DNA of 64,000 nucleotides, from positions 6,510,001-6,574,000 of the forward strand of contig CM051514.1 in the NCBI GenBank assembly GCA_028015205.1, written 5' to 3'. The stretch's first letter is position 1; each line of letters opens with the position of its first letter. The notes under the pieces are model-generated. The model did not search any database, was not told the DNA's origin, and was given only the letters and a program-made list of their open reading frames with translations. Shown in pieces: positions 35,907 through 48,036 of this stretch. Source of the stretch: Mytilisepta virgata. Its lineage: Eukaryota > Mollusca > Bivalvia > Mytilida > Mytilidae. Made by a program: the position numbers and the translations under genes.

Positions 35907-38245
35907 AGCTTAGCATCATCGAATAACGCTAGGCAGAGATGTTTTTCGAGATTTCGTTTATCAGACTGGTGTACCGATTGTTAATCCCTGCCTTTGCTAC
36001 TCTATGTATCAGTTCAATGTTTATAAAACGTTGTCTCAGCCTAGCGTTGATATTGCTGAGTAAACAGTATTAAGTTATCAAGTCTCTCATGTTTTTAAAT
36101 TTCATGTGCAGTATTTCATTGACAGTATTACTACAATTTTTTCATTGTACAGTATTTCACGTAATTTGCCATGTTTTTCTTTTCATAGAAAATATGTTTA
36201 CATATTGTGTTCTGTTGTTCATAATATATGTAAAAGAAGATTTTTTTATATACATTATCTATACACAGTATTACTGTCTTTAATGTGCTTTGGGGTCGTT
36301 TATTAAAAGTGATTGTTGAAAATTAATTATGCCTAATGTTAATTGATTTATCTGTGTGGTATGCAGATTATAATTAAGACGTTTTTACTTCAATGAGTTA
36401 GCATTTGCAAGGTTGAGGATCAAAATGTATGAAATAGTAAGGATTTTTAATCCATGTAAATATATAAAACATACATATATTTTCCGTATGATAATACCTG
36501 CAAAACAGTATTTCTTAGAATCAAAACGGAAACTGCACCAACATTCATAGCCAATAAAACAAATTTCTAAACCAACACAGCCTTGTACAACCAGTATATC
36601 TGGAAAAGACCATTATAACTTTTACTAGAGTTACCTTGATAGCAATCAGATCCCTAGGGGTTATAACATGATATTTTATACAGGATTGAAAAATCAGCAG
36701 TTGCCTGAAACATTTAAGCACGAAAATATTTCAATGGTTCGGAAACTAAACTCATTAATGTTTGAAAAACTGATTTAATTCCCGTAAACATCTGAGATGC
36801 ATTTTGAAATGTAATTCTTCTAAATTTAACCGTTGTCTAAAAGTTTATTTATTCTGATTTGAATTAATACATCATAAAATTGATATGACATGAACTAGTT
36901 TGGGTATTATTTTTGTAAGATTTTCTTTTGTAGCTCAAGTAAGTCTTGGTACGATACGTGATTGTTTCTTTTCAAGAATTTCTTTCTAATCTATAGTTAT
37001 AGAGAAAACAATCTAAGGTGCAACTGATATCCAGTTGTTCATGATTTTGTATGGTAGCACGACATTTTGTTTTTATATAAGTTCTAATATTAGTATCTTT
37101 GGATTGTTATTTTGAAACTCCTGGGACGATCCCTCTGCATGATGGACCTTAAATCCCCGAGGGTATTCGCCAACCCAGTCGTCAGACTTGTCTGACATGA
37201 TTATTCATTGACATTATTACCAGTATTTAGCAAAATTCAAAAATAATAGAATTACTAAGGGTTCATTCCTTGTATTGCACATGGTAGATCTCCTTAACTG
37301 AAATTTGGCTTCCTATTTCGGTATTTTTGGTTATGAGTACTTCTTGTTTTAAAATAAGTTTGGTTTTTGGCCTTCCAAATGTTTCGGTTTTAATGCTGCT
37401 GATGAGAGGTAACTCATAGAAATGCGTCGTATACAGCATAGTATAAATTTACTATATGTCTAATATAAGTATCTTTAGATTGTTATTTTTAAATGGATAA
37501 GTACTGCAATTAAAACTCATTGTCTATAATTTGCATGAAAGGCAGTTATTGACAAAGAACCCTAACATACCACATATTTGTGTGTAGCGTGGTGCTGTAT
37601 AAATGTAGCGTCCTAAGTGTAATTTAATTTGTCCTGTTCTGGTTTTCACTGTTATAATTTTTTTATTTTTACAATTTTCCCATCACAAAAGGTGATTTGG
37701 TTGTTTCTTGTTGATTTTGATTCTGTTGATGGTTTTTTTTTAATTTTAATACTTTCATATTGTGCGGTCCCATATTTTATCACGTCTGCTTACCCCTCGC
37801 ATGCATAACAACTTACAATGGTAAATTTTCTCATTATTATGTTATTTTTCATAAAGACAGGAACGTGATTCGATGTAATATTATTTCCTTGTTGCGATTT
37901 TTTAAATTCTAGTGTATTAAGTACGAGTACAGCTGAAAAATCCGCTCTGAACGAATTTTTAATGTCTTTTCATTGTCCACAGATTTTTCAATCGTAATTG
38001 TAAGTATCTGTAATGAGTATCTATACACAAACATCAAACGAGAAATATCTCATCCAATCACATTACCCAAATTTTGAAATTACCCTGCATGTTGTAAAAT
38101 TTAACCAATTGTTATGAATTAGAGTAATAAGTGGACATGTTTTATAATACGACTTTAGCTTATTCAGTCCTGTGATCAATATTTGGAATTATTTGTCTGA
38201 TTATTTAGATTTTGAACACAAACTACTGCGATTGGAAGGGATTAA
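35907..38245. other. 3' UTR and intergenic DNA after the SPATA48-like gene
   Basis: No gene seen. Dispersed-repeat phrases are present: AGAGTTACCTTGATAGCAAT near 36626, ATGATGGACCTTAAATCCCC near 37139, and GCTGCTGATGAGAGGTAACT followed by AAATGCGTCGTA near 37396. Short plus-strand frames at 36089-36306 are hydrophobic by composition and unconvincing. Confidence 0.45.
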
Positions 38246-38521
38246 TATGGCAAACCGTTTTACTATTTATTCTAACTTCAAGATATCTAATAAACTTTAT
38301 AAGATATCTCGTATAGTTTATAAGATATCTTATATAGTTTATAAGATATCTCTTATAGTTTATAAGATATCTTATATAGTTTATAAAAGATATTTCATAT
38401 AGTTTATAAGATATCTTCTAAAGTTGATAAGATATCTTATAAAAACTAGATTATATAAGATATGTTATATATTATATGAGATATCTTGATGTTAGAATAA
38501 ATAGTAAAACGGCTTGCCATA
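38246..38521. mobile_element. MITE with 43 bp inverted ends and a 21 bp GATATC tandem core
   Basis: Left end TATGGCAAACCGTTTTACTA is matched by the inverse of the right end over about 43 bp with two or three mismatches. The core has about seven 21 bp units of the form AAGATATCTTATATAGTTTAT. GATTAA flanks both sides (38240-38245 and 38522-38527), a likely target duplication. Confidence 0.88.
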
Positions 38522-38839
38522 GATTAACCCTCCCGTCATCCTTAGCGGAATGAAGACATCAAGGACATTTAATAATAACATTATAAATTTCTTGTTATTG
38601 AACAAATTATTTTATCAAGTACATTTTCCATGTATTTTGTCCATTTTTGTTCTTTAACTATTAAATATATTAGATATTTCATTGAAAAGTAAAATATTTT
38701 CCTCTTTAATATACTGCCAATAGTATTGTTTTCATTCAGTTTGCTTGTTTAATATAAATATTGATTATTGAATGGTAATATTATTTCTTGAGTGAAATAA
38801 AAATTTTGATGAAATATAATTGTTGTCGATCTTCTTCCT

Positions 38840-39150
38840 TTTAAATATACAAGAATTCATATAATGGTCTGTTCAGTTTCAAAGATAATCCACCTAAATA
38901 AAACCGAAAATGGTTTTTCACATTTTCGGCATACACACCAATTTTAAAATGGATAACAGGAAAGGTCAACAACCAATCAACACCACACAACAGACACAAC
39001 CCAGAAAAATATAACATAAAAGAGGACGAAACACAAACATTAACAGAGCAAAGAATCAGGATAGTCCGACTTTGAAAAAACACTGAACAGTGGTGAATCG
39101 GTTTTATGGGTACTCAAACCTCCCTCTTATCCTGACAGTCTAGTGTATAA
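38840..39150 (-). repeat. Dispersed retroelement-tail-like repeat
   Basis: Read on the minus strand, TTTCTGGGTTGTGTCTGTTG and GTGGTGTTGATTGGTTGTTG resemble the U-rich 3' tails of mussel retroelements, followed by CATTTTCGGTTTTATTTAGG. No coding motif was found. Confidence 0.4.
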
Positions 39151-39492
39151 AACATACTATGAAAGCAACATAGTATGATTTACCAACAAGGTGACTGTTG
39201 TTAGAACTGCGAAAATTGCTTGGACGGTACATAATTTAGATAGCAGGGTCAGAATGTGCTCGTTTTAACTGTGAAACTAGCTAAGGCTCTCATAGCTGCT
39301 GGTCGGATACTGCCGCTCTGTTAAAGACAAATCCCTCTATTCAGATCTACCAATAATATCTTCTTTAAATTTTATTTTCACTTTAGCCCAATTAAAAGCT
39401 TTAAAATCAGCCAATAAAAAATGGGGGTCACCGACCTCGTTTTCGATTTATAACCAATTTTTTTCACAGATTTTAGAAATGGGAAGTTATAG

Positions 39493-39750
39493 TTGTTTAT
39501 AGTTACATCGACTAACATTGTATACGTGGTAGAATGTAATATCTCTGGCTTGGTTTATGTGGCTGAAACTAAAGGTAGGTCAAATACAAGATTGAACGGA
39601 CATAGATCAGGTATTAACAACAACGCCAATCAGGTTGTTTATCAACATTTCAACCTTCCTGATCATTCCATCCTATCAATGAAAGTCCTTATATTAGAAA
39701 AAATATATCACCCCACAATTTTTTTTTCTCGGAAGTTTTTATATAATTAA
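39493..39750 (+). pseudogene. GIY-YIG endonuclease fragment of a retroelement (Penelope-like)
   Basis: The frame contains VYVVECNISGLVYVAETKGR, then LNGHRSGINNNANQ and HFNLPDHSILSMKVLILEKI, the pattern of the GIY-YIG domain at the C-terminus of Penelope-like elements. It stops early after ILEKIYHPT and no reverse transcriptase precedes it, so it is a truncated copy. Confidence 0.65.
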
Positions 39751-40318
39751 GCCCTTTAACAATGTTTAAATCAACCTTATGAAAGAAATATAAAAGCTAA
39801 ATATAACAATGTTTCGATATTTAGATGCAGTTTCGAATGTTCTAGCTGCATGTAAAATTTCATGAAAATCCATAATTAACCGGATTTAGGTACCTCCTAC
39901 TTCGACTGTACTCCTAAAATAACGTGAAAAGTACAATACATCTAATTAGAAGTAATTAATTGATCGTCTCCATAAAATTCTGACATTTAACAAGGATAAC
40001 CGTTAAAACAATGATAAAGTCTAGGTTCATCATATAAATTGTCATTCAAAATATCTCATATAACACATAATTGTTTTAAATTGCGAAAGCTATACAGATT
40101 ATCTCACACATAGAATACTAACACAAATGGTCGACAAAATAGCTATTATACTAACGTTTATATATATGCTGAAATAACAACACTGTTATATGCATATTTG
40201 TTATTTATATTCTAATATTTACAACCGTTTATAGTTATTATATTTAGTAAAAGTTGATTTTATATGGATGGAGAAGTTTTACGGATATAAATGTAAATAA
40301 AGGAGAAAGACTGATAAA
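39751..40318. other. Intergenic AT-rich DNA
   Basis: No gene, repeat array or strong hairpin recognised between the GIY-YIG fragment and the GPCR remnant. Confidence 0.4.
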
Positions 40319-41126
40319 ATGTTTTTCATTTTGTATAAAAGATTTCCTTTTGCGGTAAATATAGCTGCCGGACCTGTAATGGCGTATATAGCTGTAATTA
40401 TGAACAGTCTTATATTTATGCTTTTGCTGTCAAAAAAAACTTCGGTCACCCTCTGCAGCTATCATGCAAGGGTTGGCTATATATAGCTGATGCTTTGTCA
40501 GCCATGTTTTTGTATGGTTTAGAACCGTGTTTTGTAAATTTTTACAGAACAGTGTCATTGCTGAATATTTCAGAAAGTAAGAACGAATTAGTGGATTTAA
40601 AGTTTCCGTACTGCTTTATTCACTTTTATGCAAATCACGTGGCAGAATTATTCCATCTTGTTTCTGTTCTTTTGACCGCATGTCTTGGAATGCAAAAAAC
40701 AATATGTGTTTTCTACCGTGTATGGAGTCGTTATGGAATGAACATAAAGAGGACCAGAATTTTTTGTTTATTTTGTGTGATACTAGGTACCTTCGTATCT
40801 GTACCTAAGATGCTAGTTTTATCATTTGTTCATAATGAGGCTGATAATGCATGCCAAATGGGGGCACGCAATCAACACTCGATGACATATGTATTAAATA
40901 TTTTTCTGTTGATTAATGCTAGTATATTAGGAGTTTGCTGTGGAAGTATGTGTTTTTCAAGTGCTGCTTTAATATATAAGTTTCTTTCTAGGAAGTTTAA
41001 AACCCAAAGTATGGATCGTAATCAGAAACGGTCCTGTGTACTAATTGTAGCTGTCGTCATTGTGTTTCTCCTGACAGAGCTTCCAAGATTGTTCCTAAAC
41101 GGTGCTGTTTTTAGCACATACCAGTG
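40319..41126 (+). pseudogene. Rhodopsin-family GPCR remnant, TM1-TM6, three breaks
   Basis: Peptide-receptor-like GPCR, intronless. Frame 1 from ATG 40319 gives TM1; it shifts at the A8 run 40432-40439 into LRSPSAAIMQGLAI, and again in TATATA at about 40480 into ADALSAMFLYGLEP. The last frame runs through TM3 (LLTACLGMQKTICVFYRVW), TM4, a Cys-bearing second loop, TM5 and TM6 (FLLTELPRLFLNG). A TGA at 41124-41126 stands where a receptor would read on toward TM7, and no TM7 follows. The type resembles receptors expanded in molluscs (sex peptide/FMRFamide receptor-like). It is either decayed or affected by homopolymer errors, though the TGA is not in a homopolymer. Confidence 0.7.
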
Positions 41127-41669
41127 AAATTTGGAGAAAGGGATATGGTTTGGAAGAAGGTTGTAGTCGGTATAGATACTCGAGCAATGAATTGTATAAA
41201 AGAATCAGATGAGAATTGGGAGACCTCTGGCTTTACTGGTGGGATGTGGAGGGATATATATGGTAATTTTTATGTAGATAATACGGTGACGTATTTTTTT
41301 TTTTTTAGAATCGACGAACACCAAAAATCATATATAGTTGAACAAAAAGGACTTGGTGTCATAGGCTATAGGGACGTTAAAGATTGGATCTCCCGGAGTA
41401 CTCCTAATTTGCCACAAGGAACATTATTTTTCAAAATTGCGGAGGAAATATTACTTGAATGGAACAAACAAGTATCAAAGGCACTGGAAACTATCGCCGC
41501 GAGAAGATTGTGCGATGTAGTCAAACTTGAGGAAAACGTTAAGATGTTCTATATTTGTCCCAAAGAATTAGTATACACCATTAAAGAAAATTTGGTAATA
41601 ATAGCTCTGAGTTCAACACCGTACAGTGACCCAATGAATTACCTATCAATCCCTATATGGCTATTTTGA
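41124..41669 (+). CDS. Unrecognised 181-codon reading frame
   Basis: I do not recognise this protein. The second part (from about residue 62) has mixed, plausible amino-acid composition: QKGLGVIGYRDVKDWISRST and IAEEILLEWNKQVSKALETI. A T13 run followed by AG at 41295-41309 could be a splice acceptor, so 41310-41669 may be a terminal exon of an unseen gene or part of a decayed element. It overlaps the GPCR stop and precedes a retroelement fragment. Confidence 0.3.
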   Translation: MKFGERDMVWKKVVVGIDTRAMNCIKESDENWETSGFTGGMWRDIYGNFYVDNTVTYFFFFRIDEHQKSYIVEQKGLGVIGYRDVKDWISRSTPNLPQGTLFFKIAEEILLEWNKQVSKALETIAARRLCDVVKLEENVKMFYICPKELVYTIKENLVIIALSSTPYSDPMNYLSIPIWLF

Positions 41670-41759
41670 AATTAGTTTGGAAGAAATTAAGCTTTTTCTT
41701 GAAATAATGAAAATGTATACAAAACAATTTGAATACTTGTACATGACTGTGATATAATA

Positions 41760-42240
41760 TTGACAAAACTTTATGACAAACGTGATGACTTCCACTTTCG
41801 TATTGTTAACTTTACCTTCTTGATTAGCAATATACCAGCATCGTCTTCATTTAGCGTCTACGTTTCTCAGCTTATCAGATTTTCAAGGGCATGCGTGAGT
41901 TACCCTGACTTTCGACAAAGAGGATTACTGCTGTCACAAAAGCTTCTTAACCAGGGTTTTATCAGGGATAAATTGATGTCATCACTTAAGAAATTTTACG
42001 GTCGTAATCACGAATTGATGGACCGTTACAGTGTTCCAATATCTAAGATGATGTTGGACCTGTTCCCACTGTAGTAACATTTCATGTGTATCCACGGATT
42101 TGTGACTTCCACCGGATTGACTTTGTTGAATTTCACGACGGGTTCCGTATCCGGAGCAGGAACTGCTTACCTTTTCGGAGCACCTGGGTTCAAGCGTATC
42201 TGTGACTTTGTTTTAGACAGATGAGAATGGTTTCTTTGTT
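41760..42240 (+). mobile_element. C-terminal fragment and tail of a retroelement polyprotein
   Basis: The frame 41760-42074 carries YDKRDDFHFRIVNFTFL, then VYVSQLIRFSRACVSYPDF and KLLNQGFIRDKL and KFYGRNHELMDRYSV. This block is the recurring C-terminus of reverse-transcriptase-bearing proteins scattered through bivalve and cnidarian genomes. The downstream GGAGCAGGAACTGCTTACCT tail fits. Everything upstream of this block is absent. Confidence 0.65.
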
Positions 42241-42529
42241 GAATGATATAATGCTATCAGTGTAATTTTCTTTAGATTTGTAGCTACATACATACATTAG
42301 AACTTAAGAAAACACGTATTTTATGCCAGCACCTTATCTCTGGGAACAATTCCGCAAATCATTTCTGTCCCTTACAGGAATGAAACATTTGTAAAACATA
42401 TTTCTTAAGTCTGATGTAATTCTTTTTTTAATTACAGCCAAGCTTGTACCTGTGGGTTATGGAATTAAAAAATTACAGATCAGTTGTGTTGTAGAAGATG
42501 ATGGGTGAGTTTAATGTAAGTATATGTAC

Positions 42530-43100
42530 CTGTTGATAGATTTGTATGTGTTTAAGTGTGTTTCAAAAGTTCCTTAATTCCAAATTTTCTTGACACATTT
42601 TTAAGCAATTTAATGTTAAAGGTTTATATCAACATTGTCTTGGGTGAGTTTAGTTCTGACATTAATTGTACGACTTTCGATTTTTTAAAATTTCCGATTT
42701 TACGTTTTGGAGTTACGGGACTTTATTCATAAGAAAGGGGGGGGGGGGATTTTCCAGTTTTCGGACAAAAACTCAAAAACCCTTTGAGCAAATTTTATGA
42801 AACCTTGGTGACTTGTTTATATCTTTTGATGTAAGCTCCCTTTTGTTTTGTTTTTTGTTTAAATTTCCGATATTTCATTTTGTAGCTATGGAACTTTAAT
42901 CGTTGAAAAATCATCGAAAACTGTCATTGGACAGTGATGGAATTTTATTCCTTCAAATTTCGGAGTTATGGAACTTTAGCCGTTTAAAAAATTCGACTCA
43001 TTTTTCACACTTTGAACAGGTATTGAATTTTATTCTTTCAAAAACTGTCAAAAACGGTCAATTTGTTACAATGACAATCAGAATTTTATTGAGGTAGCCT
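42530..43100. repeat. Dispersed repeat in the eEF1B fragment intron
   Basis: Phrases such as CAGTTTTCGGACAAAAACTC and CCTTTGAGCAAATTTTATGA and repeated GGAGTTA(C/T)GG(A/G)ACTTTA are typical of a widespread mussel repeat. A G12 tract lies near 42737. Confidence 0.6.
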
Positions 43101-43374
43101 TAATGGTGCCAAAATATTCATGCTTTGTGTCAATGGGTAATGGGTACCAATATGTGTACATGTCTTCTTCTTTTTTGGGGGGGGGGGTCTAATTCAGCAG
43201 TGCTCACAGTATTTCTAATTAAAAATGAGCTAAAAGGGTGTATCATGCGCCCATGGTGCATCTCTTTTTATTAACTTTATGCATTTAATTTCTGTACAGT
43301 ATTGTCAAATTTTTAGAATTTTGATTTTCAAAAATGGGGACCTCGAAAATTGAGAATTTAAGCTAGTTATCTAA

Positions 43375-44845
43375 ACTCTTCTTTGATATTTGCCCCTCCT
43401 GCGACTAAAGTTGCGGAAGGCGAGACATAGGCAGAAGTTTTCTGCTTGGGTTAGTTTGATAGAAACTACTTGTGATAAATCAATGATATTTTCTATAAAG
43501 TTGCATAACTATCAGTACATCTCAGTTTGACAACCATTTCGATGCCCTGCCTTCTATTCATGGCCCAGTGACTTTCATTTAATTAGCAATTTTCAATGTT
43601 AAGTTTTCTGCTTAAGTTAGTTTGATAGGAACTACTTGTGATAGATCAATGATATTTTCTATTGTTGCATTACTATCAGTATATGTCAGTTTGATGACCA
43701 TTCGAGGCCCTGTCTAGGTCACGGTCCAGCCACTTTCAATTAAGTAATGTTGCTGTCCTTTTGATTGTGTTTTTTCGAACTTTCTGCCTACAGGCGAGAC
43801 ATATCTCTCTGTCAACAGTTTATTCATTGTATGCATTTAATTTCTATACAGTATTGTCACATACTGTATGCAGATGCTCAATAAGGTATTAGAATTTTGA
43901 TTTTCTAAAATTAGGGCCCACAAGGGTCAAAAATTGAAATTTTAAGCTTTGACCTAAACTCCTGCTTTTTTAGCTGCTTATGTCAACACCTTGCGTCTGT
44001 CGTCTCCTCTGAAACTACTTGGTGGATTGTAACAAAACTTGACAGGAACGATGTATGGAAGGACCTCTATAAAAAATCCACCATTGGTTCATGTTGTATG
44101 AACAACATGGCCACCAGAGGCCATCTTTGATCTTCAAAAATTTTCTCCTCTGAAACTAAATTATAAAAGTTTTGAAACTTTGCAGGATTGATGACAATAA
44201 TACTCTCTATAAATGATCCAATTTTGGTTGAGATTCGTCTGCTCAACCGACAGCTGCAGCTGTTCAAAGTTTCTGTTGAAACCGTATGGGAAAGGACTTT
44301 TATGTCATTTGCTCAGGAACTAATTGCCAGATTGTAACCACAGTTCACAGGAATGATGTATGGAAAGACCTCTATTAAGGTTCTGCCTTATTCTGGATGA
44401 ACGAACAACATGGCCACCAGAGGCCATCGTTGATTTTTATTGGCCAATTTTCAAAAATCTTTCCTCTGAAACTATATTGTGAACTTTAAACTTTGCAGGA
44501 TTGATGACAACAGTTCCCTCTACAAACCATCTACTTTTGGTTGAGATTCATATGATCAACTAAAGGCTGTGGCTGTTCAAATTTTCTATTGAATCAATCT
44601 GGGAAAAGATTTTTATCGTTTACTCAGGAACTAATGGTCAGACTCAGTGACCAAAGTCGGCAGGAATCTCATATGGAAGGACAGATGCAAATGATCCACC
44701 TTTTTTAGGTCAAAGTCAAATATCAAGGTTACTTTGGCATTTTGTGTTTCTTTAAAAGCCTTGTGGATACAAAATAGCTTACATTTTATAATGGTCTAAT
44801 AAAAGCCAGGTGAGCGATATACGGGCTCTGGTGAGCCTCTAGTCC
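43375..44845. repeat. Non-autonomous repeat of the GGTGAGCGATA type, 5' end degenerate
   Basis: The right end CCAGGTGAGCGATATACGGG with CTCTGGTGAGCCTC matches the ends of the elements at 58447 and 60022. Internal ~340 bp units repeat CATGGCCACCAGAGGCCATC and CCTCTGAAACTA. A different repeat with CCTGCGACTAAAGTTGCGGA occupies 43375-43800. Confidence 0.7.
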
Positions 44846-45205
44846 ATTTTATGCATTTAATTTCTATAAAGTATTGTAATATACTGTATGCAGATCTGCC
44901 ATAAGGTTTCCAAAATTTGGGCCTGTATTCAAAGATATGATTGTGAAAAAGGTGCACAGGGATACAACATAGGGAGTATGGGGCTAACTGTCATTTCCGA
45001 CTGCCTCAATCCAGTTTATTTTATATTTGCAGGTTGGAACAGATTTCTTAGAAGAAGCCATTACAGCCTTTGAAGATTTTGTACAGTCTGTGGACATCGC
45101 TGCTTTCAATAAGATCTAAACACAGGAAAATAACAAGGGGTGATAACATGTGATAATATTGGTCAGAAACTTTTTTTACATTTTGACCAATAAAATAAAT
45201 AAAAG

Positions 45206-46720
45206 ATTAATAACTTCATGTTTGATACTTCAAATTTGCCTAAATAATGGTAAATGTTGGGCAAGTAATTCCTGTATTTTCTATGCCCAACCCATGAATG
45301 TGGTAGGCACGTATAGATTTACCCTTGTCTGTCCGTTAGTAAGTACGTCAATCCATCCGGCTTGGTAAAGTTTAGATCCATTTCTCAGAAACCCATGGAG
45401 ATATATCAGTGATATTAACTACACTCTTATGACACTGAACACAGATGAACAATATTTGAGTCACTGTGACCGACGTTTAATGCATGAGTGAATGATAAAT
45501 CTTGCCTTGAATTTCATATTCATATATCAATAGGAATCCATGGTGTTATATCAATTATACTTCACCACTATAATCCTCTTGCGTTAAATAATGCATTTCT
45601 CCAACAGTTGTGTCATTATGACCCACATTTCATGCATGAGTGACTGGGTTAAGTTTTGAATTTAGGTCCATTTGTCATGGTGTAAAATTTGACAATTATA
45701 TCTTTGAAAACAAAGTGTCATTTTTTAGGAACATTTTTGAACAATTAGCATACACGGTGTTAAAAACTTATATTAGAATATAGCAAAGTGCTCTCGACCA
45801 ATGAAATTGTAGGATTTGGTGTTTCTTAATTGTGAAGAATGAATGTAAATCATGTTCTTAGTAAGGGATTATCCTATTGTTTAGGCCTACTTATAGTTCA
45901 AAACAAAGAGTTTCAATGAATGAGTTACAACTGCCCTGAAGCACATCTATCAGATTGAAAGGGATTGAAACTGACAAAAAGCGGAATTGTGAAACAAATA
46001 CAAAAAATTAAAATAAGTGGAAAATTACTTGTGCATCAAAATTGGTACCTTTAATATTATTATGAAAATATAAATCACTTCAAATTACTAAAAAAATTAA
46101 ACAATATCAAAGCAATGGAAAAAAAAGAAAAAAAAAGTTTTAAAATCAAAAATAACCTAAATCTTTAGCTATCCAAAACTCTGATTACTGGACCATATGT
46201 TGGGAAGAATAGTTATTTCCAATATTCCGATAAAATAAAATAAAACAGGAATTTAATTTAAGTTATGAATATATTTAAAACTTTAAAAGTCATTTTATTT
46301 GAACATTCCCCTGACATAATGAAATAGTATTTGATTTAAAAGCTGGACCAAAATATTGGCTGTGAAATAAAATTAGTTGTAACTCAAATGTATTTATTGA
46401 TTTAAACTGTAAATAAAAAAAGGATAATTCCTCACTAAAATATTACATGATTTACATTCATACTCACAATCAGGAAACATATACAATTCCTACATTTTCT
46501 TTGTACTGTTATGTCACCTAATGTCTATAACGCATTTTTTTTTTAATATTTCCCAAATTATAAGAAGTCCTGACATCACTAAAACGAATCCATAAATGAA
46601 ATGCCTAAAAAGTAAGTCATGCATTAATTATAAACATTGTACTGACAATGAAACTAATTTTTGAATACAACCAATCAAGAGATCATTTGGGCCTTGAGCA
46701 CTTTACAATATTCTAAGTTT
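45206..46720. other. Intergenic AT-rich DNA
   Basis: A dispersed-repeat phrase (CGTCAATCCATCCGGCTTGG) lies near 45347. No gene recognised up to the hairpin at 46721. Confidence 0.4.
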
Positions 46721-46807
46721 GTAAGAGAATGATAATCCCTTACTTCATGATAAGTACTCGCTAACGCTCGTACTTAATCATGAAGAAAGGGATTATCATT
46801 CTCTTAC
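46721..46807. repeat. Fold-back hairpin with ~37 bp arms
   Basis: GTAAGAGAATGATAATCCCT at the left pairs with the inverse at the right end. The loop CTCGCTAACGCTC recalls the GAGCGTAAGCGAG centre of the MITE at 28708. Confidence 0.85.
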
Positions 46808-47854
46808 ATATACATATCAACTTAGAACAAATTAATGATATTAGTATTAATTCTTTGTTAAAACGTTTTTCTATTTTGCCTATTGTTATATGTCATGAAT
46901 GGAGTGATAATTGTCAAACATGTCACCGCGAGTTTGAACTTGTTAATTCCCACGAATGTTCACTATAAAACAATTCTAAAACTGAGGGACAAGTAGTTCG
47001 GATGACCGATTGAACAAGTGCGTATCACGTACGTTCTTTTTCTAAAGACAGCGACTTTACGGATTTTCCGAATTTGCTATATACCAGGATTACCGAGTGA
47101 ATTTAGAACAATCATATTTGTGTTATATTGTTATAGTTTTATGCAGTTTTGTTAATAGAACATTTATCTAAATACGGAGTTTTATTTTCCTGAGTACCTA
47201 CTAGATTCCCCATTATATCACATTTCTCAGAAACCTATCAATGGTTAAGAAGGGGCACACTTGATGTATGTTGATGCATGCTTAGCCCACTTAATCATTA
47301 AGATTTTACTAAATATAATTTAAATATAACTTAGTACCTTTCAAGGATTATTCATGACAAATTTCAATCCTACATAAGCAGATTGAGAGAAAATCTTTGA
47401 AATTTACCAAATCATAAAAGTCCATTTCAAACCTAAGAGCCATGTTTTAGCGGAATAATACCAAAATAAGAAAAACATTATTTGGCCCATGGTAAGTATT
47501 GGTATCAATCTTTTTAATTACTCTTTGGAAGAATTTTATATAAATTCCAATATGGACCAATATTGACCAAGTCCAGTGCTGGCCCAGGCAATTGCCACCA
47601 AAGTAACAGCAATTGGGTAGTTCCAAATTCAAAGAATCAAGTAGTTTAGGAGAAGAACTTCATTTTTGGGCCCAGCTTTCTCATCTCATCGTCTTCCTTT
47701 CGCTTGACTTTTGTGACACTAATAAAACTGAATTATTCAAAATTTTTTCCTATTATTTTGGCTTGTTAACATAGATTTTTGAAGAATTAGGACAAAGTTA
47801 TTTTTTTTTATTTCGGTTAGGAACAACTTTTTGGTGTTTTGAAATGGAATTATA
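46808..47854. other. Intergenic DNA, nothing recognised
   Basis: Short frames occur on both strands, including one that begins inside the preceding hairpin. None shows a domain motif or plausible exon borders. Confidence 0.4.
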
Positions 47855-48000
47855 AGGATTAAATACGATTTTGTATATGAGTTTATCGATGTGTAAACTC
47901 GGCCCTTTCACTCTCAAACTCAACATAAAATCCTTCGGTTTGTGAGTGAGTCGGCCGAGTTTACACATCGATAAACTCATACAAAACCGTATTTAATCCT
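47855..48000. mobile_element. Fold-back MITE, family 2, copy 2
   Basis: Arms 47855-47905 and 47953-48000 (AGGATTAAATACG to CGTATTTAATCCT) are nearly perfect inverses. The inner GTTTGTGAGTGAGTCGGCCG matches the copy at 33361-33505. Confidence 0.88.
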
Positions 48001-48036
48001 ATCTGGGATTATTATACTAGTATAATAATCCCAGAT
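48001..48036. repeat. Perfect 36 bp palindrome without loop
   Basis: ATCTGGGATTATTATACT is followed immediately by its exact reverse complement. It directly abuts the right end of the family 2 MITE. Confidence 0.9.

Larger units (their letters stand above)
42439..45119 (+). pseudogene. EEF1B2: Orphan 3' exons of elongation factor 1-beta/delta (eEF1B)
   Basis: Exon 42439-42505 encodes [20 protein letters not shown] plus DD, and 45033-45119 encodes [20 protein letters not shown] then DIAAFNKI and TAA: the guanine-nucleotide exchange domain C-terminus of eEF1B. The first exon ends GATGATGG before GTGAGT, so joining the two exons shifts the frame and meets a stop within a few codons; a normal gene has a lysine codon there. 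I found no upstream exons anywhere between 35.9 and 42.4 kb. AATAAA-type signals at 45185-45205 suit a real 3' end. Best explained as a duplicated fragment with a 1 bp loss, or an assembly indel in a displaced copy. Confidence 0.75.

Noticed and set aside
44888..45073. Frame with [17 protein letters not shown], looking like GPCR TM7 with NPxxY
   Set aside because: It crosses the acceptor of the eEF1B exon at 45033 in another frame and lies in intron sequence. Distance (3.8 kb) and lack of a donor after TM6 make it a chance match.
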